64,000 nucleotides of DNA from Candidatus Competibacteraceae bacterium (GCA_016713505.1 JADJPA010000002.1:310001-374000), one strand, 5' to 3'. Counted from the first letter of the stretch, positions 25,174 through 33,896 are shown. The notes: generated from the letters alone by a model not told the origin. A program made the numbers and translations.

Positions 25174-26211
25174 TCACGATTTGGCCGCGAACGGCGCGAA
25201 ATCATGAATCGCCGCCGACTGTTCCAGCCAGTCGCTGGCCGAGCCGAGCGGCCGTTCGATCTTGAGCGCGCGCCAGCCTTGGGCGACGCCGTAGGAGCCG
25301 CTGTAGACCGGAACATCCTCGACCCGCAGCACGGCGGTGGAGGGAATGTTGACCGGAATCACGTCGCCGATTTGCAATCCCAGCAATTCGCGGAGGCTCA
25401 GCTCGAACCCGGCCAGCGCGCAGCGCACGTCGATCTGGCTTTCCTGAATGCCATCGCGCAGGCGGTCGGTGAGCTGCTGGTCGAACTTGGGGCGTTCCTT
25501 GCAAGTGCTGTTCAGCAAAATTTCCCGAATCGGCTCCAGGATCGAGTAAGGCAAGGCCAAGTGCAGGGCGCCGGAGATGGCGTCGCGGCCGACGGTCACG
25601 CTGCTCACCGCCAGCGGTTCGCCGGGATTGAGCGAGGTGACGAACTGCGGTTTGTTTTCGGAGCTGACGTGGCTGCATTTCAGCGCGGCGAAGGGCGACC
25701 AGGCTTCTTCCAGGCTGCTGAAGCACAGTTGCAGCAAGCGTTGGATAAAGCGGGTTTCGGTGGTGGTGAAACCCCGCGCGTTGGTCGATTGGTACAGCCG
25801 GCCAGACCCGCCGAAAAAGGTGTCCACGATCAGGAAGATCAGTTCCAGATCGAAGATCAGCAAGGCCGGGCCGCTCAGCGGGCTGATGCCGATGATATTG
25901 ACGCTGCACGGCACGCTGAGCGAGGTGGTCAGATCGGTATAACTGCGTTTCTCGATGGTGCCGACGCTGACGGTCAGCTCCCGCCGCACCAGCTCGAACA
26001 GACCGATCCGCAGGCGGTGGGCGAAGCGTTCGTGAATGGTTTCCAGCACCGGCAGCAGGCTGTTGATGGCGTAGTCCTGACTCGCCAGATCGTAGAGCGT
26101 GGCCTCTTCCTTGGAAGCTCCGGCTTGCGCGCCGGATTCCCGGGCCTTTTTGGAAACGACTTCCATCAGCGCATCGCGTTCGTCCCGAGTCAGAAATTCG
26201 TCGGTGGACAT
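25174..26211 (-). CDS. fliM: FliM, flagellar motor switch protein
   Basis: FliM binds phospho-CheY and transmits the switch signal. In this 345-residue protein the N-terminal CheY-binding peptide is recognisable as EFLTRDERDALM (5-16), a variant of LSQDEIDALL. A CheC-like middle domain follows (GISPLSGPALLIFDLELIFL, VDTFFGGSGR), then a C-terminal SpoA domain (CALAGFELSLRELLGLQIGD, VIPVNIPSTAVLRVEDVPV). It is 4 bases from fliL. Confidence 0.95.
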   Translation of the reverse strand: MSTDEFLTRDERDALMEVVSKKARESGAQAGASKEEATLYDLASQDYAINSLLPVLETIHERFAHRLRIGLFELVRRELTVSVGTIEKRSYTDLTTSLSVPCSVNIIGISPLSGPALLIFDLELIFLIVDTFFGGSGRLYQSTNARGFTTTETRFIQRLLQLCFSSLEEAWSPFAALKCSHVSSENKPQFVTSLNPGEPLAVSSVTVGRDAISGALHLALPYSILEPIREILLNSTCKERPKFDQQLTDRLRDGIQESQIDVRCALAGFELSLRELLGLQIGDVIPVNIPSTAVLRVEDVPVYSGSYGVAQGWRALKIERPLGSASDWLEQSAAIHDFAPFAAKS

Positions 26212-26215
26212 GGCG

Positions 26216-26773
26216 TTACTGCATCACGAAGGCGGTGTAATAAATCGCTTCGATGCCGGGTTCGCCGATTTCCTGATTGAGGATGGTCTGAACCTGCTCC
26301 AGGGCTTGGGCGCGCAGTTTTTCCTTGCCCTCGTTGGAGTTGAGAAGTTCGATTTTTTGATTGCCGAACAGCAGGATCAGGTTGTTGCGAATCTGCGGCA
26401 TGTTGTTGTTGACGGCGTCGATCACCACTTTATCCCTAGCCATCACCGACAGGCCGATTTGCAGGTAACGCATCATCCCCTGGTCGTCGAAGTTGATGAT
26501 GAAGGGTGGATCGAGCGGCTGATAGATCGCCACGGTTCCACCGGCCGGCGCTTCGCCGCCGCCATGGCCGCCGCCGGCTTTAGCGGCTTTGGCGGGTTTC
26601 GCCGCCGGCTTGTGATCGCTGGGAGCTTCGGCGGTCTGGTGCAGCGCTCCGGTGAAAAACAGGGTCGCGCCGACCGCCCCGGCCACTAAAACGAGGGCGC
26701 CGACCACGATGAGCAGGATTTTCATGAGGCCGCCTTTTTTGGCGGGCGTCTTGGCTTCTTCTTTCTGAGCCAT
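26216..26773 (-). CDS. fliL: FliL, basal body-associated stator-supporting protein
   Basis: FliL rings the stator units and increases torque. The protein of 185 residues has an N-terminal membrane helix (ILLIVVGALVLVAGAVGATL), a Gly/Ala/Lys linker, and the periplasmic FliL domain (PLDPPFIINFDDQGMMRYLQ, IGLSVMARDKVVIDAVNN, NLILLFGNQKIELLNSNEG). The start is ATG 26773. This is the first gene of the fliLMNOPQR-flhB operon and has its own sigma-54 promoter. Confidence 0.93.
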   Translation of the reverse strand: MAQKEEAKTPAKKGGLMKILLIVVGALVLVAGAVGATLFFTGALHQTAEAPSDHKPAAKPAKAAKAGGGHGGGEAPAGGTVAIYQPLDPPFIINFDDQGMMRYLQIGLSVMARDKVVIDAVNNNMPQIRNNLILLFGNQKIELLNSNEGKEKLRAQALEQVQTILNQEIGEPGIEAIYYTAFVMQ

Positions 26774-26815
26774 GCGGGTTCTCAAAGCTTGGAAAATCGA
26801 TACAAACTTTTATTT

Positions 26816-26831
26816 AGCAAATAGCGCGCCA
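26816..26831 (-). promoter_or_regulatory. Sigma-54 promoter of the fliL operon
   Basis: On the minus strand TGGCGCGCTATTTGCT fits TGGCACG-N4-TTGCW at all defined positions but one. GG is at 26829-26830 and GC at 26817-26818. Transcription would start near 26805, about 30 bases before the fliL ATG. An inverted repeat, AAATAGCGC (26819-26827) and GCGCTATTT about 14 bases further on, overlaps the promoter and could affect its use. Confidence 0.85.
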
Positions 26832-27273
26832 TTGAGTTTCTGCGCTATTTTTAAATAAATTTCAAAGCTATAAGGATTGTTTGAGGGCGATGTCGGGAAA
26901 CTGGCGGAAGCGAAATGGCTGGAACCGCCAAAATCCTGTCGTCAGTTGGAAGCTTTTCAGGCGCGGGGCAAAACGAAGGCGACGACCGTCACTGAATAAG
27001 GTCGGCCCGAGCGCGGATGCGTGGGTTCAACGTTGCTTGGAACGATGGGCGATCGGGCTTGGATTTCGCAATGGGGCGAGGGATGGCGGTATTGTCCGAT
27101 CGACCAGCGAAACGCGGGAACCCGGTCATTTCCGGTTTTTTGCACGGTTGCCGCAGGAAAAAACCCAAAGCAATGACGGTCGCCTTCGGAGTCCTTGGCG
27201 CTCGCTTTTCGCCGGCGGGTGGGAAACGAGCGGAAACAAAAGGCGATCGGGCGGCAACGGAGCCGGTGGTTCC
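26832..27273. other. Long intergenic region upstream of the fliL promoter
   Basis: About 440 bases without a gene I can support. The first part is AT-rich and contains the right arm of the inverted repeat at the fliL promoter. The rest is GC-rich, with open frames on both strands that lack ribosome sites and family resemblance. Sites for FleQ would be expected within about 200 bases of the promoter, but I cannot point to one. Confidence 0.4.
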
Positions 27274-27762
27274 TCAAGTCGTCAACAACGCCAAACCACC
27301 GATGCCGTAGCGAGGGACGTTGACGCTGTAATCGACTCGCCCCTTCAGCGCGCCCAGCAGCGCCTTGGCGTCGGCCGGCAGTTTGCCGATGTCGGGATAC
27401 AGGGTCGCCAGCTTGAGGTGCGGGGTCTGCTCGTTCATCAGCAGGGTCGAGAGAATGTTCATCACCTCGTAAAGGTTGTCGAGCATGGCCTGCTCCAGCT
27501 TCTTGGTCTTGAGCGTATCCTTGGCCGCCGCCGCCGGCAGCATCGACAGCGCGCAGCCGGCGTTGGCCGCGAACGGCAAATCGCAGACCGCGACGGCGAC
27601 CGGCTTGTCGTCATCGGAAACGTAGGTCGCGATCAGATTGCCGCAACCGGGTTTGGTGTCCAACGGTTTGCCGGGCGTGACCGGCACGTTGCCGCCGAAC
27701 AGCATTTCGAGCGTTTGCGCCATCGCCTTGACGTTGGGCAGGATGAAAGTAGTCGTTGCCAT
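27274..27762 (-). CDS. Unknown protein linked to CheY and CheX
   Basis: The protein of 162 residues begins ATTTFILPNVKAMAQTLEML and contains a hydrophobic Ala-rich strand region (VAVAVCDLPFAANAGCALSM) and a helix EQAMLDNLYEVMNILSTLLM. I do not recognise the family. The helix faintly recalls the E-x2-N helices of CheC/CheX proteins, but the match is too weak for a call. It has no signal peptide or membrane helix, so it is probably cytoplasmic. It lies downstream of a cheX and a cheY gene in the same orientation, so a role in adapting or ending the CheY signal is a reasonable guess. Confidence 0.7.
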   Translation of the reverse strand: MATTTFILPNVKAMAQTLEMLFGGNVPVTPGKPLDTKPGCGNLIATYVSDDDKPVAVAVCDLPFAANAGCALSMLPAAAAKDTLKTKKLEQAMLDNLYEVMNILSTLLMNEQTPHLKLATLYPDIGKLPADAKALLGALKGRVDYSVNVPRYGIGGLALLTT

Positions 27763-27848
27763 AAATAAATTCCCTGTTGTGTCATTGAATTAAAATGGAT
27801 AAGGCCCGTTGGAAGCGGGTTTTGGAACGGTTGGCGCTCGGAAGGCGC

Positions 27849-28214
27849 TTATTTTTTGAGAAACGCATCCAAGACCTTGGCGAAGATTTCGGCGGTGAAC
27901 GGTTTGGTGATCAGAAACTTGGCGCCCGCCTGCGAAGCTTTGGCGCGCATTTCGGCCGAGGACTCGGTGGTGACGAAACCGAAGGGGATTTTGTAGCCTT
28001 CCTCGTTGAGGGCTTCCAACAGTTGCAGGCCCGTTTTGTTGGGCATGTTCCAATCCGAAAAAATCAAATCGGGCGCGTCCTTGCGCACCGCGTCCAGCGC
28101 TTGGTTGCCGTCGCCGGCTTGCAAGACCTCCAGATTGCCGTAACCCGCCTCCCGCAACGTTCGCCGGACGATCATGCGCATGGCGCTGCTGTCGTCAACG
28201 ATCAAAATTTTCAT
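27849..28214 (-). CDS. cheY: CheY-like single-domain response regulator
   Basis: This single receiver domain of 121 residues has acidic pocket D7-D8, phospho-acceptor D54 (FSDWNMPN), T82/T83 and K104 (TKPF). It has no output domain, so it acts by protein contact, probably at FliM or another partner. It overlaps the end of the cheX gene by 20 bases, an arrangement that suggests the CheX protein dephosphorylates this CheY. It is the second CheY of cluster A. Confidence 0.9.
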   Translation of the reverse strand: MKILIVDDSSAMRMIVRRTLREAGYGNLEVLQAGDGNQALDAVRKDAPDLIFSDWNMPNKTGLQLLEALNEEGYKIPFGFVTTESSAEMRAKASQAGAKFLITKPFTAEIFAKVLDAFLKK

Positions 28215-28692
28215 ACTGCATACACTCCTGTTCGAACAAGCTGATTTGTAAGGGCTGGCCTTCGCAGCGCAGGGTGATGCGCCCGGCCGGCCGGCCCGCT
28301 GTGGTTGTATTGTAATGCTCGGTGACGACCGGCAGGGACAGGCGGGACGGCGCGGGCAGCAAGCTTTTCAAATTGCCGCCCAGCATGTGGGCCAGTTCGC
28401 CGACGGTATCGCGCAGTTCGGTTTCAGTCACGGCCGGCGGCGGGATTTTGAACAGGGCCGCCGCCGCCTTGCGGGCGATGGTCTTCGGGCAAACCAGCAA
28501 CATGCGACCGCGCCAGCCGCCCTGGATATCGACTTGACCGGCCAGCAGCCCGTCGGTCGCTGAGCCGGTCGAGCCGCTGTCATCCCGTTGGATATCCAGT
28601 TCCAGCATGGCGCTCCAGATGTTTTCCGCCGCTTCCTGGAGCGCGTCCGCGGGCAGCTCTACGAAAAGTTGGTTTGGCGCAGCTGGTAGCAT
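28195..28692 (-). CDS. cheX: CheX-like CheY-phosphatase
   Basis: This 165-residue protein carries a CheX/CheC-type domain: a beta segment GQVDIQGGWRGRMLLVCPKT, then the catalytic helix ELRDTVGELAHMLGGNLKSL with Glu and Asn in the positions used for attack on phospho-CheY. Start ATG 28692 lies 34 bases inside the end of cheR. It ends inside the following cheY. No classic CheZ is present in the window, so this protein is a candidate signal-terminating phosphatase of cluster A. Confidence 0.82.
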   Translation of the reverse strand: MLPAAPNQLFVELPADALQEAAENIWSAMLELDIQRDDSGSTGSATDGLLAGQVDIQGGWRGRMLLVCPKTIARKAAAALFKIPPPAVTETELRDTVGELAHMLGGNLKSLLPAPSRLSLPVVTEHYNTTTAGRPAGRITLRCEGQPLQISLFEQECMQYENFDR

Positions 28693-29498
28693 ACGGTTTT
28701 CCCCAGAGTGATCGGCTCGAAAGCGGGGTCCAGATTGAGGGTGGTTTCCGAAGACCCCAGGAACAGATAACCATCCGGTTTGAGAATGCCGCGCACTCGG
28801 GCCAAGATCGCCCGCTTGGTTTCCACGCCGAAATAAATCAAGACGTTGCGCAGGAAGATGACATCCAGGGACGGAAAGCTGGGCCACGCCTGGACCAGAT
28901 TGCTCTGCTGGAAATCCACCATGCGGCGGATTTCGGATTTCAACCGCCAGTGCAGGCCCTGCTTGTCGAAGTAGCGGGTCAGCAGCGCCGCCGGCAGGCC
29001 CCGATTGATCTCAATTTGGGTGTACAGGCCGGCGCGGGCCCGTTCGAGAACGGTTGCGGACAAGTCGGTGGCGAAAAGCCGCAACCGCCCCTTGACCGCG
29101 TCGGGAAAATGCTCGCGCGCCAGCAGCGCCACGCTGAACGGCTCCTGTCCGCTGGAGCAGGCCGCGCACCAGATCGTCAGCGGTTGGCCGGGCGGTCGCT
29201 TGGCGAGCAACTCGGGCAGGATGGTGGTCTTGAGCGTTTCGAACGGATGGCCGTCGCGGAAGAACGAGGTTTCATGGGTGGTGATGGCCTCGATCACTTT
29301 ATGATGCAGGCTTTCGCCCGCATCGATTCGCAAGGAAGCGATCAATTCTTGCAGCGAAGCGAATCCGGTCTGCCGGACCAGCGGAGCGAGCCGCGTCTCG
29401 ATCAGGTAGGCTTTGTCCGCCTCCAGCACGATGGCGGAACGGCGCTGGACCAGATCGCGGATGTAATTGAAATCGTTCCTGCTGATCGTATTATTCAT
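28659..29498 (-). CDS. cheR: CheR, chemoreceptor methyltransferase (cluster A)
   Basis: CheR adds methyl groups from SAM to receptor glutamates. The 279-residue protein shows the N-terminal helical domain (FNYIRDLVQRRSAIVLEADK), the TSFFRD motif, the SAM site (IWCAACSSGQEPFSVALLA), FATDLSATVLERARAGLY and DVIFLRNVLIYF. The start is ATG 29498, 33 bases after cheB. The WEEF-tailed receptors nearby may tether it, but which of the two CheRs binds them is unknown. Confidence 0.93.
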   Translation of the reverse strand: MNNTISRNDFNYIRDLVQRRSAIVLEADKAYLIETRLAPLVRQTGFASLQELIASLRIDAGESLHHKVIEAITTHETSFFRDGHPFETLKTTILPELLAKRPPGQPLTIWCAACSSGQEPFSVALLAREHFPDAVKGRLRLFATDLSATVLERARAGLYTQIEINRGLPAALLTRYFDKQGLHWRLKSEIRRMVDFQQSNLVQAWPSFPSLDVIFLRNVLIYFGVETKRAILARVRGILKPDGYLFLGSSETTLNLDPAFEPITLGKTVCYQLRQTNFS

Positions 29499-29531
29499 CG
29501 GGATAAGGGCGAGCAGAGGTTCGAGTGTCGG

Positions 29532-30719
29532 TTAACGGCCAGTCCGAATGCGGCGGATGATTTCCACGGCCAGTTGCGAGAGCGGGATTTGACTTTCCGC
29601 CAGCCCCGCTTTCGCCACGAAGCCCGGCATGCTCCAAACCACCGAGCTGGCTTCGTCCTGCACCAGGATCTGCCCGCCAGCCTTGTGAATCGCCTCGCAA
29701 CCTTTCAAGCCATCGTTACCCATGCCGGTGAGCACGACCGCGAGGGTGTTCCCGCGATAAACCTCGGCCACCGACCGAAACAGCACATCGACCGCCGGCC
29801 GACAGGAGTTTTCGGGTTCGTTCTGGTTCAGTTGCAGGCGGATTTGTCCGCCTTGGCGCTCCAGCAGCATATGCGAGCCGCCGGGCGCCACCCGGACCTG
29901 ACCGGGCAGCAGCAACTCGCCCGCCGCGCCTTCGGCGATGTTGAGCGCCGATTGATTGGCCAACCGTTCGGCCAGCAAGCGGGTAAAGATCGGCGGCATG
30001 TGCTGGACGATGACGATCGGCACCGGAAAGGTAGCCGGAAAATGCGGTAGCAGCGCGGCCAAGGCGGGTGGGCCGCCGGTGGAAACGCCGATCGCCACCA
30101 CATCCACCCGCTGGCGCGGGCGCGGCGGGGCCGGCAGCGAACTGGCTCTGCTGTCCGGTTTGAAAGGGGGCGACTGTCCGAAAGGCGACTGTCCGAAGAG
30201 CGACTGTCCGAAGAGCGACTGTCCGGGTGATGGCTGTCCGAACGGCGGCCGTTCCGCTGGCGCCCGCGTGACGGGGGTCGGCTGAGCCGCCGGCGCCGGG
30301 GCGGCTAAATGGCGGCAAAAGGTCTTGATGCGCGGAATCAACTCGTCGCGCACCCGCTGCAACGCCGTGGCCATGTTGCCGGTGTTGGACGGTTTGGTGA
30401 CGTAATCGTTCGCGCCCAGCGCCAGCGCTTCGAGCGTCACGATCGCCCCTCGCTCGGTGATCGAACTGAACATGATGACCGGCAGGCGGGGTTGGCGCTT
30501 GCGGATTTCCGCCAAGGTTTGCAGGCCGTCCATCTCCGGCATTTCCACGTCCAGAATCACCAAATCCGGGTTGATGGCGGCTAGTTTTTCCAGTGCTACC
30601 CGGCCGTTTTGAGCGTGGCCGGCCACTTCCAGCATCGGGTCGCCGGATAAGACATCGGCCAGCAAGCGGCGGATCAGCGCCGAATCGTCGACAAGCATCA
30701 AGCGAATTTTATTGAACAT
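29532..30719 (-). CDS. cheB: CheB, receptor methylesterase with repeat-bearing linker (cluster A)
   Basis: CheB removes receptor methyl groups when phosphorylated by CheA. The 395-residue protein has a receiver domain (phospho-acceptor D57 in VILDVEMPEMDG), a linker of about 65 residues, and the methylesterase domain (IGVSTGGPPALAALLPHFP, VQHMPPIFTRLLAERL, VLTGMGNDGLKG). The linker contains several near-copies of FGQSPFGQS-like pentapeptides coded by a 15-base tandem repeat, which makes it longer than usual. It lies two bases after the neighbouring cheY. Confidence 0.94.
   Translation of the reverse strand: MFNKIRLMLVDDSALIRRLLADVLSGDPMLEVAGHAQNGRVALEKLAAINPDLVILDVEMPEMDGLQTLAEIRKRQPRLPVIMFSSITERGAIVTLEALALGANDYVTKPSNTGNMATALQRVRDELIPRIKTFCRHLAAPAPAAQPTPVTRAPAERPPFGQPSPGQSLFGQSLFGQSPFGQSPPFKPDSRASSLPAPPRPRQRVDVVAIGVSTGGPPALAALLPHFPATFPVPIVIVQHMPPIFTRLLAERLANQSALNIAEGAAGELLLPGQVRVAPGGSHMLLERQGGQIRLQLNQNEPENSCRPAVDVLFRSVAEVYRGNTLAVVLTGMGNDGLKGCEAIHKAGGQILVQDEASSVVWSMPGFVAKAGLAESQIPLSQLAVEIIRRIRTGR
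30172..30250 (-). repeat. 15-base tandem repeats in the cheB linker
   Basis: Several imperfect copies of GACTGTCCGAAGAGC-like units (plus strand) follow each other in frame. They encode repeated (L/P)FGQS peptides between the receiver and catalytic domains of CheB. Such units can change in number by slippage without breaking the frame. Confidence 0.8.
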
Positions 30720-30721
30720 GG

Positions 30722-31093
30722 CTAATGACTTGAAAGTCCTAATAAGTTGAGCTTCCCTAGCAACGCGTCGCGGGTGAACGGCTTCATCACGTATTCATCG
30801 GCGCCGGCGGCCAGCGCTTCGGCGACGCGTTCGAGCTCGGACTCGGCGCTGACCATCAGCATCGGCAAGTCGCGGTAGGCTTCGAAGCGGCGCACGGCGC
30901 GCAGGAAATCGCAACCGTCCATGTGCGGCATCTGCCAGTCCACCAGCACCGCTTCGATGTCGTCCCCGCGTTTCAAACATTCCAGCGCTTCGCGGCCGTC
31001 GCCGGCCTCGACCACCTTGAAACCGGAACCGCTCAGGATGTCCCTGAGCAGCGACCGCATCGCCAGGGAGTCATCGATGACCAATACCGCCAT
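30722..31093 (-). CDS. cheY: CheY-like single-domain response regulator
   Basis: Single receiver domain of 123 residues with D7-D8, phospho-acceptor D52 (VLVDWQMPHMDG), and the TKPF-equivalent MKPF. It lies between the cluster A receptor and cheB. It differs clearly from the CheY at 27849 (ending LGKLNLLGLSSH), so cluster A has two CheYs with probably different partners, one for the motor and one as a phosphate sink or for another output. Confidence 0.9.
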   Translation of the reverse strand: MAVLVIDDSLAMRSLLRDILSGSGFKVVEAGDGREALECLKRGDDIEAVLVDWQMPHMDGCDFLRAVRRFEAYRDLPMLMVSAESELERVAEALAAGADEYVMKPFTRDALLGKLNLLGLSSH

Positions 31094-31122
31094 GTCTTTG
31101 CCCTCTCCGTTGCGCCGCTGGT

Positions 31123-33366
31123 TCAGGTCACCGCGCGGATGACGCCGCGCCCCGGTCGATGGCCGCTGTGAAAGGCGCCGGGTTCGTAGCGGAAGCGGTC
31201 GACCAACTGTTGCAGTTCGGCCGCCATGCGCGCCATTTCGCTGGAAGCCATGTGCACATCGTTGGCGCTGCCGAGCGTGCTTTGGGTCGCTTGGGCCACG
31301 TTGGTGATGTTCTGGGCGATTTCGGCGCTGCCTCGGGCGGCCTCTGATACGCTGCGGCCGATCTCGTTGGTGGTGGCGGTCTGCTGTTCGACCGCGCTGG
31401 CGATGGTGATTTGAATGTCGTTGATCTGGTTGATGATGGTGCTGATGCCGCCGATGGCGTCCACGGCGCTGCCGGTGTCCATCTGAATGGCTTCGATCTT
31501 GCGGCCGATTTCCTCGGTGGCCTTGGCGGTTTCCTTGGCCAGCTCCTTGACCTCGTTGGCCACCACGGCAAAACCCTTGCCGGCCTCGCCGGCGCGGGCG
31601 GCTTCGATGGTGGCGTTCAGCGCCAGCAAATGCGTCTGCTCGGCGATGGAGGTGATGACCTTGATGATGTTGCCGATGCCGGCGCTGCTTTCACCCAGCT
31701 TGCGGACGGTGGTGTTGGCGCTTTGCGCCATGGTCACCGCCGAGGCGACGACCTTGGCCCCTTCGGCGGCGTTCAGGGCGATTTCGCGGATGCTGGCGCC
31801 CATTTCCTCGGTGGCGGTCGCCACCGCCTCGACGTTGGCGCTGACCTGATCGGCCGTCGAGGCGGCCATGGTCGCTTTATGAGAGGCCGCCTCGGCGTTG
31901 CCGCCCATCTGCTGGCTGACCATGGTCAGTTCCTCGGCGGCGCCGGCCAGCGTCTGCGCGGTCTGGCCGATGCGCGCCATGCTGTCGCGCAAGGTGGCCA
32001 ACAGTTGGTCCAACCCCTGCGCCATGCGATCGATGGTGTCGTTGCCGGCGACCGCCAGTTCCTGGGTCAAATCGCCTCCGGCGGCGGCGCTGACCACCTT
32101 GAGCATCCGGTCGACCTTGGTTTGCAGCAGGTGGTTCTGCTCTTTTTCACGGTCGTCCACTTCCTTGACGCTGCGCTCGTTCTTGACCTTGTCGGTGACC
32201 CGCTCCCAGGTGATCATCGGCCCTTGATAGCTGCCGTCGCGGTCGTGAACGGCACTGAAATACAGTTCGCAGGTTTCGCCGCCCAGGGTGACGGCCGCCT
32301 TGTGTGGCAGTCGCGCCGGATCGGCGATGATGCGGCGCAAATCGTGCTGTTGCGGGAAAAACAACTCGACCGGCTGGCCGATCCACCCGGCAGCGGGGAC
32401 CGTCAAAGACCCTTCCATCCGGCCCAGCAGCCGTTCCATGGCGGGGTTCAAATAGCGCAGCCGCAGCTCGCGATCCGCAAACATCAGTTGGGAGGGGGTG
32501 CTCCGCACCATCGACAGCACCCGGCCGACTTGCTTGCGCTCTTCGGCGACCTCGGCCCAATTCACTTTATCGGCCTGCAACACGGCGTGAATGTTTTGTA
32601 CGGCTTGGTTGAGCGCGCCGGTCATTTGGCCCAGTTCGTCGTTAGAGGCGACGGGCGCTTGATGGGAAAGATCGCCGCCGGCAAGATTATTGGCCAGTTC
32701 CAGCACGCCGTTGATGCTGGTCCGCACGCTCCGGCGCAGTCGGAAGAACACGATGAACAGCGGCAGCGCGAGCGCGGTGATCAGCAGGATTTCTCGCAAG
32801 GCCGTCGCGAAGAAATCGCTGCGGATCTCATCGACATAAACGCCGGCGCTCAGCACCCAATCCCACGGTGTGAAATGCCGGGCGTAGGCCGTTTTTAAGA
32901 CGGGTTTGCCGGAGCCGGGCCGCGGTGTCTCGTAGTCGGCGAAACCGCTGCCGTCTCGCAAGGCGGTTTGCAGCAATTCCGCCGGGAGACCGGCGTCGCG
33001 ACCGCCGCGAGCGGGCTGGTTTTCCAGCTCCGGGCGGGCGGCGTGCAGCAGCAGCCGTTGCTCCTTGTCGAGCACCACGAAATAAAGTTCCTGCTGGCGC
33101 ATGCTGCGCAGCGTTTCGATGGCCAGTTTTTGGGCCTGTTCGCGAGTGAGCGCGCCGGCTTGTTCCTGCTTCTGATAGCGGTCGAGGATGCCGCTGGCCA
33201 TTTCGACCAGATTGGACGCCAGAGTCCGGGGTTCTTGGTGCAAGTCCTGCCAGCGCATCCCGAGCGACAGGACCACCAAGAAGATCATATTGGCGACCGC
33301 CCAGCCCACGATCAGGGCCAGCTTGCCGCGCAAGTTCAAGTGTTTCAGCACATTCATCAGCCTCAT
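31123..33366 (-). CDS. Methyl-accepting chemotaxis protein with Cache and PAS domains (cluster A)
   Basis: A receptor of about 747 residues. A membrane helix (IVGWAVANMIFLVVLSLGM) is followed by a periplasmic single Cache-type domain (ELYFVVLDKEQRLLLHAARP, YARHFTPWDWVLSAGVYVDE), a second helix (EILLITALALPLFIVFF), HAMP, a PAS-like segment (FADRELRLRYLNPAMERLLG) and the MCP signalling hairpin (IAEQTHLLALNATIEAARAG). It has no WEEF-like tail. The start may be ATG 33366 or ATG 33357; GAGGAG at 33368-33373 suits the latter better. It lies between cheW and cheY, so it is the dedicated receptor of cluster A. Confidence 0.9.
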   Translation of the reverse strand: MRLMNVLKHLNLRGKLALIVGWAVANMIFLVVLSLGMRWQDLHQEPRTLASNLVEMASGILDRYQKQEQAGALTREQAQKLAIETLRSMRQQELYFVVLDKEQRLLLHAARPELENQPARGGRDAGLPAELLQTALRDGSGFADYETPRPGSGKPVLKTAYARHFTPWDWVLSAGVYVDEIRSDFFATALREILLITALALPLFIVFFRLRRSVRTSINGVLELANNLAGGDLSHQAPVASNDELGQMTGALNQAVQNIHAVLQADKVNWAEVAEERKQVGRVLSMVRSTPSQLMFADRELRLRYLNPAMERLLGRMEGSLTVPAAGWIGQPVELFFPQQHDLRRIIADPARLPHKAAVTLGGETCELYFSAVHDRDGSYQGPMITWERVTDKVKNERSVKEVDDREKEQNHLLQTKVDRMLKVVSAAAGGDLTQELAVAGNDTIDRMAQGLDQLLATLRDSMARIGQTAQTLAGAAEELTMVSQQMGGNAEAASHKATMAASTADQVSANVEAVATATEEMGASIREIALNAAEGAKVVASAVTMAQSANTTVRKLGESSAGIGNIIKVITSIAEQTHLLALNATIEAARAGEAGKGFAVVANEVKELAKETAKATEEIGRKIEAIQMDTGSAVDAIGGISTIINQINDIQITIASAVEQQTATTNEIGRSVSEAARGSAEIAQNITNVAQATQSTLGSANDVHMASSEMARMAAELQQLVDRFRYEPGAFHSGHRPGRGVIRAVT

Positions 33367-33424
33367 GCTCCTCGTACCATCTTGTTCGGTGCGGTTTCGC
33401 ACCGGTAAAATCCTTCGCCTTGCG

Positions 33425-33892
33425 CTACGATCGGGCGCTCGCCCGCTTGGGGGCGCGATTCAGAATGTCCCGGCTGAACAGTTTGTCGACGCTCAGCACC
33501 AGCAGCAGGCGGCCCTGCAATTTGTAAGCGCCCCTGATCAGTTCGCGGGCGATGCCGTCGAGCGTGTCGGGCGGATGTTCGAAACAGTCGTCGTCCACTT
33601 CCAGCACATCGCCGATACGATCCACCAACAGGCTGAAAATCCCTTGTCGGGTCTGGATGACGATGTTGATGGGCAGGCGTTCGTCGGAGCGTTCGCCGAC
33701 TTGCAGCAAGCGCCGCAGGTCGACGGCGGTCACGATCTGACCGCGCAGGTTGATCAGGCCGCACACCACGTTCGGGGCCAGCGGAACCGGGGTGATCGTC
33801 TGATAGCGGATGACTTCTTGAACTTTCTCGACTTCGATGCCGAAGAAACGCTCGTCCAGGAAAAAGGTGCAAAGCTGGCGCTGGTCGGCCAT
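33425..33892 (-). CDS. cheW: CheW coupling protein (cluster A)
   Basis: CheW couples receptors to CheA. The 155-residue protein has the CheW fold motifs FGIEVEKVQEVIRYQTITPV, VCGLINLRGQIVTAVDLRRL and a distal VLSVDKLFSRDILNRAP. It has the normal length and lies 4 bases behind cheA. Confidence 0.92.
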   Translation of the reverse strand: MADQRQLCTFFLDERFFGIEVEKVQEVIRYQTITPVPLAPNVVCGLINLRGQIVTAVDLRRLLQVGERSDERLPINIVIQTRQGIFSLLVDRIGDVLEVDDDCFEHPPDTLDGIARELIRGAYKLQGRLLLVLSVDKLFSRDILNRAPKRASARS

Positions 33893-33896
33893 CGCG

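Noticed and set aside
26957..27277. A gene in the long gap upstream of fliL
   Set aside because: Arg/Pro-rich antisense-like sequence without start site or family; both strands look equally random.
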